This document shows positions 60,108 through 64,000 of a DNA stretch of 64,000 nucleotides, piece by piece. The DNA lies in assembly GCF_001613085.1 (NCBI RefSeq), contig NZ_BDBR01000032.1, positions 1-64,000 of the forward strand, in the 5' to 3' direction. Each line of letters opens with the position of its first letter. Within the stretch, counting starts at the first letter, position 1. Below the pieces are notes generated by a model that saw nothing but the letters and a program-made list of their open reading frames with translations, ran no database searches and was not told the DNA's origin. This DNA comes from Nocardia salmonicida NBRC 13393. Its GTDB lineage: Bacteria; Actinomycetota; Actinomycetes; Mycobacteriales; Mycobacteriaceae. Both the position numbers and the translations under genes were made by a program.

Positions 60108-60956
60108 GTGACGACACAGGAAGCGAGTGCCTCAGTGAGCACCCCGGAGAACGACACCAACGACGAGTTCCCGGTTGACGACACTGTCGTGGCGGAAAAC
60201 GCCACCGACGAGGTCGAGGCCGCCGAGCTCGCCGACACCGACGAAGCCGCTGCCGAAGAGGCTGTCGTCGACGAAACCGTGATCGAAGAAGTCGCCACCG
60301 AGGACGACCCCGAGGCCGACCCGATCGAGTCGATGAAGACCAAGCTGCGCCGCGTGCCCGGCGACTGGTACGTCGTGCACTCCTACGCGGGCTACGAGAA
60401 CAAGGTCAAGACCAATCTCGAGACCCGTGTGCAGAACCTCGGCCTCGAGGACTACATCTTCCAGGTCGAGGTGCCGACCGAAGAGGTCACCGAGATCAAG
60501 AACGGCCAGAAGAAGAACGTCAACCGTAAGGTGCTGCCGGGCTACATCCTGGTCCGGATGGAACTGAACAACGAGTCGTGGGGCGCGGTTCGCAACACCC
60601 CCGGCGTCACCGGCTTCGTCGGCATGACCGGCGGTGGCCCCGGCGCCAAGCCGACCCCGCTGACCATCAACGAGGTCGTGAAGTTCCTGGTCCCAGCCGG
60701 TGCGCAGGCGCAGAAGAAGGCCGCCGCGGCCGCCGCCGGTGGTTCGGATGCCGGTAGCTCGGCTTCGGGCAAGCCCACCATCGAGGTCGACTTCGAGGTC
60801 GGCGAGTCGGTCACCGTCATGGACGGCCCGTTCGCGACCCTGCCCGCGTCGATCTCCGAGGTCAACGCCGAGCAGCAGAAGCTCAAGGTGCTCGTGTCGA
60901 TCTTCGGTCGCGAGACCCCGGTCGAGCTGAACTTCACCCAGGTCTCCAAGATCTGA
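60108..60956 (+). CDS. nusG: Transcription termination/antitermination protein NusG
   Basis: 282 aa from GTG 60108 with AGAGG 6 nt upstream; an ATG at 60102 would add two residues. A long acidic N-terminal extension (about 75 residues) is typical of actinobacterial NusG. NGN domain from WYVVHSYAGYENKVKTNLE to VLVRM-type strands, and KOW domain with VGESVTVMDGPFATLPASISEVNAEQQKLKVLVSIFGRETPVEL. NusG binds RNA polymerase and Rho or the ribosome. Closed by a strong hairpin before rplK. Confidence 0.96.
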   Translation: MTTQEASASVSTPENDTNDEFPVDDTVVAENATDEVEAAELADTDEAAAEEAVVDETVIEEVATEDDPEADPIESMKTKLRRVPGDWYVVHSYAGYENKVKTNLETRVQNLGLEDYIFQVEVPTEEVTEIKNGQKKNVNRKVLPGYILVRMELNNESWGAVRNTPGVTGFVGMTGGGPGAKPTPLTINEVVKFLVPAGAQAQKKAAAAAAGGSDAGSSASGKPTIEVDFEVGESVTVMDGPFATLPASISEVNAEQQKLKVLVSIFGRETPVELNFTQVSKI

Positions 60957-60972
60957 GTTTCACCGCTTTCGC

Positions 60973-61004
60973 GAAACGGCACCGCTCACCGGCGGTGCCG
61001 TTTC
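60973..61004 (+). terminator. Terminator after nusG
   Basis: Perfect 13-bp stem GAAACGGCACCGC/GCGGTGCCGTTTC around TCACCG. Confidence 0.9.
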
Positions 61005-61032
61005 ACGTTTGTGCTGGTCGCCACCCGATTGC

Positions 61033-61059
61033 TAGGTCATGACCTATGTCAAGTAGAGT
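61033..61059 (+). promoter_or_regulatory. rplKA promoter with 14-bp palindrome
   Basis: TAGGTCATGACCTA (61033-61046) is a perfect palindrome in the -35/spacer region; TAGAGT (61054-61059) is the -10. The leader of about 110 nt then has two small hairpins (CCCCG...CGGGG; CTTACGG-CAA-CCGTAAG). Confidence 0.65.
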
Positions 61060-61172
61060 GTGATGGTTCGTGTTCTGACTTCCCCGCAGTACCTGTCGGG
61101 GCCTAGTCGTGCGCGGATACGAGGCTTACGGCAACCGTAAGGAACCGAACCCCAGAAAGCCAAGGAAGAAAG

Positions 61173-61607
61173 ATGCCCCCCAAGAAGAAGAAGCTCGCCG
61201 GGATCATCAAGCTGCAGATCCAGGCCGGCGCAGCCAACCCGGCACCGCCGGTCGGCCCCGCGCTCGGTCAGCACGGCGTCAACATCATGGAGTTCTGCAA
61301 GGCGTACAACGCCGCGACCGAGTCGCAGCGTGGCAACGTCATTCCGGTCGAGATCTCGGTGTACGAGGACCGGACGTTCGACTTCAAGCTGAAGACCCCG
61401 CCTGCCGCTCGTCTGCTGCTCAAGGCCGCCGGTGTGCAGAAGGGCTCCGCTGAGCCGCACAAGACCAAGGTCGCCAAGGTCACCATGGACCAGGTCCGGG
61501 AGATCGCCAAGACCAAGGCCGAGGATCTCAACGCCACTGATCTCGATCAGGCCGCGAAGATCATCGCCGGTACCGCGCGTTCGATGGGTATCACCGTCGA
61601 AGGCTGA
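61173..61607 (+). CDS. rplK: Large ribosomal subunit protein uL11
   Basis: 144 aa with AAGGAAGAAAG before the [40 protein letters not shown] and [14 protein letters not shown] are strongly conserved. It forms the L11 stalk base on 23S rRNA, needed for stringent response and thiopeptide binding. Confidence 0.97.
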
Positions 61608-61697
61608 GCGTCAGCGCCGGAGGCGGCAGCGCAGCGTAACCACGCAGGCGTAGCGAAGCCTTCGATCAGGCACTGCAGGCTGAGCGAATCTCGCTCC

Positions 61698-61731
61698 ATG
61701 TGGGAGGGCCGGCCAGGCCCGACAACCACAT
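61698..61731 (+). promoter_or_regulatory. Asymmetric hairpin upstream of rplA (candidate L1-binding leader)
   Basis: ATGTGG-GA-GGGCC pairs with GGCCC-GACAA-CCACAT, i.e. two stems separated by a 2x5 internal loop, 30 nt before rplA. The two-stem plus asymmetric internal loop plan resembles L1-binding sites in general form only. Confidence 0.35.
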
Positions 61732-61761
61732 CTGAACTCGAAACTCTAAGGACAGAAAATC

Positions 61762-62475
61762 ATGGCAAAACGAAGCAAGGCGTACCTCGCCGCTGCTGAG
61801 AAGGTCGATCGCGACAACCTGTACTCCCCGCTGGCCGCCACGCGCCTGGCGAAGGAGACCGCGACCACCAAGACCGACGCGACCGTCGAGGTCGCCGTCC
61901 GTCTCGGCGTGGATCCCCGCAAGGCCGACCAGATGGTCCGTGGCACCGTCAACCTGCCGCACGGCACCGGTAAGACGGCTCGCGTCATCGTGTTCGCCGC
62001 GGGCGAGAAGGCTTCCGAGGCCGAGGCCGCGGGCGCCGACGCCGTGGGCGCCGAGGACCTGATCGAGCGGATCCAGGGCGGCTGGCTCGACTTCGACGCC
62101 GCGATCGCCACCCCGGATCAGATGGCCAAGGTCGGCCGCATCGCGCGTGTCCTCGGCCCGCGTGGTCTGATGCCGAACCCGAAGACGGGCACCGTCACCA
62201 ACGATGTGACCAAGGCCGTCAACGAGATCAAGGGCGGCAAGATCAACTTCCGCGTCGACAAGCAGGCCAATCTGCACTTCGTCATCGGCAAGGCGTCCTT
62301 CGACGACGCCAAGCTGGTGGAGAACTACGGCGCCGCGCTGGACGAGATCCTGCGTGTGAAGCCGTCGACCGCCAAGGGTCGCTACGTCAAGAAGATCACG
62401 GTTTCGACGAACACCGGACCGGGCATCCCGGTGGACCCGAACCGCACCCGCAACCTCCTCGACGAGGATGCGTGA
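61762..62475 (+). CDS. rplA: Large ribosomal subunit protein uL1
   Basis: 237 aa. KAYLAAAEKVDRDNLYSPLAATRLA at the N-terminus, VNLPHGTGKTARVIVFAAGEKA, and GPRGLMPNPKTGTVT are diagnostic. AAGGACAGAAAATC precedes the ATG. uL1 forms the mobile E-site stalk and can repress its own mRNA. Likely one transcript with rplK, ending at the perfect hairpin. Confidence 0.97.
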   Translation: MAKRSKAYLAAAEKVDRDNLYSPLAATRLAKETATTKTDATVEVAVRLGVDPRKADQMVRGTVNLPHGTGKTARVIVFAAGEKASEAEAAGADAVGAEDLIERIQGGWLDFDAAIATPDQMAKVGRIARVLGPRGLMPNPKTGTVTNDVTKAVNEIKGGKINFRVDKQANLHFVIGKASFDDAKLVENYGAALDEILRVKPSTAKGRYVKKITVSTNTGPGIPVDPNRTRNLLDEDA

Positions 62476-62505
62476 GCTTCGGCTGACCGCTAGCTCCTAG
62501 AGCAA

Positions 62506-62544
62506 CCGCGAGGGTGGGAACGCACTGCGTTCCCACCCTCGCGG
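62506..62544. terminator. Bidirectional terminator between rplA and the MFS gene
   Basis: Perfect 18-bp stem CCGCGAGGGTGGGAACGC and complement with an ACT loop. Confidence 0.93.
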
Positions 62545-62550
62545 CGTTTG

Positions 62551-64000
62551 TCAGGACTGTTCGGGAGTCTTGTCCCGCCAGCCGAGCAGCACCGACTCAC
62601 CGCTCTGCGGCTTCCACGGCAGGAAGACGGCCACGATCACCGCGCACACCAGCACCGCGCCGGTAGCGACCAGCGAGGCAGTATGCGCGCCCTGCAGCGT
62701 CGCGGTCTTCATGGCGACGATCAAGTTCTCGCGTTGTGTCTCGAAGAACGGCGCGAGCTCGCGCTTACGCAGTTCCAGCACGCTGAGTGGACTGGCCTTG
62801 ACCAGGCTCTTCTCGTTGTCGTTCATGATGCCCATCGGGATCGCGTCGATGCGGGCGCCGATCCGGCTGGTGTAGTACGAGGCCACGATCGACCCGAGCA
62901 CCGCGACGCCGAGGGTGCCGCCGATCTCGCGGGTCGTGTCGTTGACGGCCGAGCCCGCGCCCGCCTCGTCCAGTGGCAACGAGGACATGATCGACTCGGT
63001 GGCCGGTCCCTGCACGATGCCGAGGCCCAACGCCATCAGCACCATCGAGGGCAGCACGCCGATCAGGTAACTGCTGTCGACGGTCACCTGTCCGCCCAGG
63101 TAGAGACCCGCGCCGATGAGCAGCAGGCCGAGCACCAGTACCGCGGTGGTGCCGACCCGTTGCGCGAGCAGCGTCGCGACCGGTGCGCCGATCGCGACCG
63201 AGACGGCGAACGGCAGTGAGGCGATACCGAATTCGAGTGGGGTGTATTCGCGCACGCCCTGGAAATACTGGGTGATCAGGAACAGGAATCCGAACATCGA
63301 GAAGTAGCCGATCGCGATGGCCAAGGCGGGCAACGAGAATCGGCGATTGCGGAACAGTCGCATATCGAGAATCGGTGCGGCGGTGCGCAATTCCCACGTG
63401 ACGAAGCCGGCGAGCATGGTGGCGCCGAGGGTGGCGGTGCCGAGCGTGGTGAGGGAGAGCCAGCCGTTGTGCGGTGCCTCGATGATCGCCCACACCACCA
63501 GCGTGATGCCCGCGATCGAGAGACCGATGCCGACCAGGTCGATCTTGCCGACCTGCGCCGCGCGCGATTCCGGCACCCAGATCAGGGTCGCGATCAGGGC
63601 GATCAGTGCCACCGGCACATTGATCCAGAACACCGAGTGCCAGCTGAAGTGTTCGAGTAGCCAGCCGCCGGAGATGGGCCCGATCGCGATGGCGAAGCCC
63701 GCCATGGCTGTCCAGGCGGCGATGGCGAGTGCGCGTTCGCGCCGGTCGGTGAAGATGTTGATGATCAGGGCGAGGGTGGCGGGGAAGACGGCCGCGGCGA
63801 AGATGCCCATCGCGGCGCGGGCGGCGATGACCTGGGTCATCGAATCGGCGAGTGCGCCGCCGACCGACATCACCGCGATGCCGACGAGGCCGACGATCAT
63901 GATGCGACGGCGCCCGTAGCGGTCGCCGAGGTTGCCCGCGGCGAGTAGTAGTCCGGCGAAGGTCAGGGTGTAGGCGTCGACGATCCATTGCAGGCCGGAG
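62551..64000 (-). CDS. DHA2-family MFS drug exporter (5'-truncated by window)
   Basis: The frame is open to base 64000 and continues beyond, because the residues past the ATG at 63900 include LQWIVDAYTLTFAGLLLAAGN and the MFS loop motif GDRYGRRR. The visible part has about 12 further helices with a 14-helix EmrB/QacA layout, including GPISGGWLLEHFSWHSVFWINVPVALIAL (motif C region). It ends EQS just past the terminator. Proton-driven export of drugs or lipids is likely; substrate unknown. Confidence 0.88.
   Translation of the reverse strand, partial: SGLQWIVDAYTLTFAGLLLAAGNLGDRYGRRRIMIVGLVGIAVMSVGGALADSMTQVIAARAAMGIFAAAVFPATLALIINIFTDRRERALAIAAWTAMAGFAIAIGPISGGWLLEHFSWHSVFWINVPVALIALIATLIWVPESRAAQVGKIDLVGIGLSIAGITLVVWAIIEAPHNGWLSLTTLGTATLGATMLAGFVTWELRTAAPILDMRLFRNRRFSLPALAIAIGYFSMFGFLFLITQYFQGVREYTPLEFGIASLPFAVSVAIGAPVATLLAQRVGTTAVLVLGLLLIGAGLYLGGQVTVDSSYLIGVLPSMVLMALGLGIVQGPATESIMSSLPLDEAGAGSAVNDTTREIGGTLGVAVLGSIVASYYTSRIGARIDAIPMGIMNDNEKSLVKASPLSVLELRKRELAPFFETQRENLIVAMKTATLQGAHTASLVATGAVLVCAVIVAVFLPWKPQSGESVLLGWRDKTPEQS

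Overview
The window is GC-rich chromosomal DNA from an actinobacterium of the Mycobacteriales, most likely Nocardia (inference). The grounds are gene order matching the Mycobacterium tuberculosis Rv0497-Rv0566 and rpmG2-had-secE-nusG-rplKA blocks, a single-chain HadA/HadB dehydratase as in Nocardia and Rhodococcus, frequent GTG starts, and many leaderless TANNNT promoters. I see no transposase, integrase, CRISPR array or rRNA. Genes are dense and nearly all look vertically inherited.

Layout. 1-8200: a cut-off membrane protein, a sugar-phosphate isomerase-like protein, a thioesterase-like protein, proC, a BldC-like HTH protein, the 33-residue ribosomal protein bS22, an atypical SDR epimerase with a coupled acyltransferase, and a HAD hydrolase. 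8284-24808: a heme and cytochrome c maturation region. It holds a glutaredoxin-like protein, rex with a candidate Rex operator over its promoter, hemA-hemC-hemD, hemB, hemL, a histidine phosphatase, a TlpA-like lipoprotein, a small unknown coupled gene, ccdA, resB and ccsB. Small membrane and secreted proteins lie between hemB and hemL. 24888-28644: an unknown zinc-ribbon protein, BldC, a DUF4229 protein coupled to a Cds1-type cysteine desulfhydrase, and a two-gene unit of a small HTH protein and a double Clp_N protein, whose leaderless promoter sits inside a twin palindromic operator.

28708-56597: the menaquinone region. It has menA, menE, menB, menD, menG, menJ and a polyprenyl diphosphate synthase. 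Between them are an AfsR-type regulator, a DrrAB-type ABC exporter, a TetR/aldo-keto reductase pair, a very large assimilatory nitrate reductase fused to a CysJ-like diflavin reductase, a PimB'/MgtA-type mannosyltransferase and htpX. menC, menF and menH are not in the window. 56717-62475: yajQ, tRNA-Tyr, tRNA-Thr, tRNA-Met, rpmG, fused hadAB, tRNA-Trp, secE, nusG, rplK and rplA. The right edge is a DHA2-type MFS exporter running off the window.

The genes connect respiration: Rex (NADH/NAD+ sensing) next to heme synthesis, cytochrome c assembly and menaquinone synthesis all serve the electron transport chain. The most system-like novelty is the HTH/Clp_N pair at 27801-28644. Next come a 78-codon gene coupled between the TlpA-like gene and ccdA, and a 27-codon ORF linking rex to hemA by start-stop overlaps at both ends.
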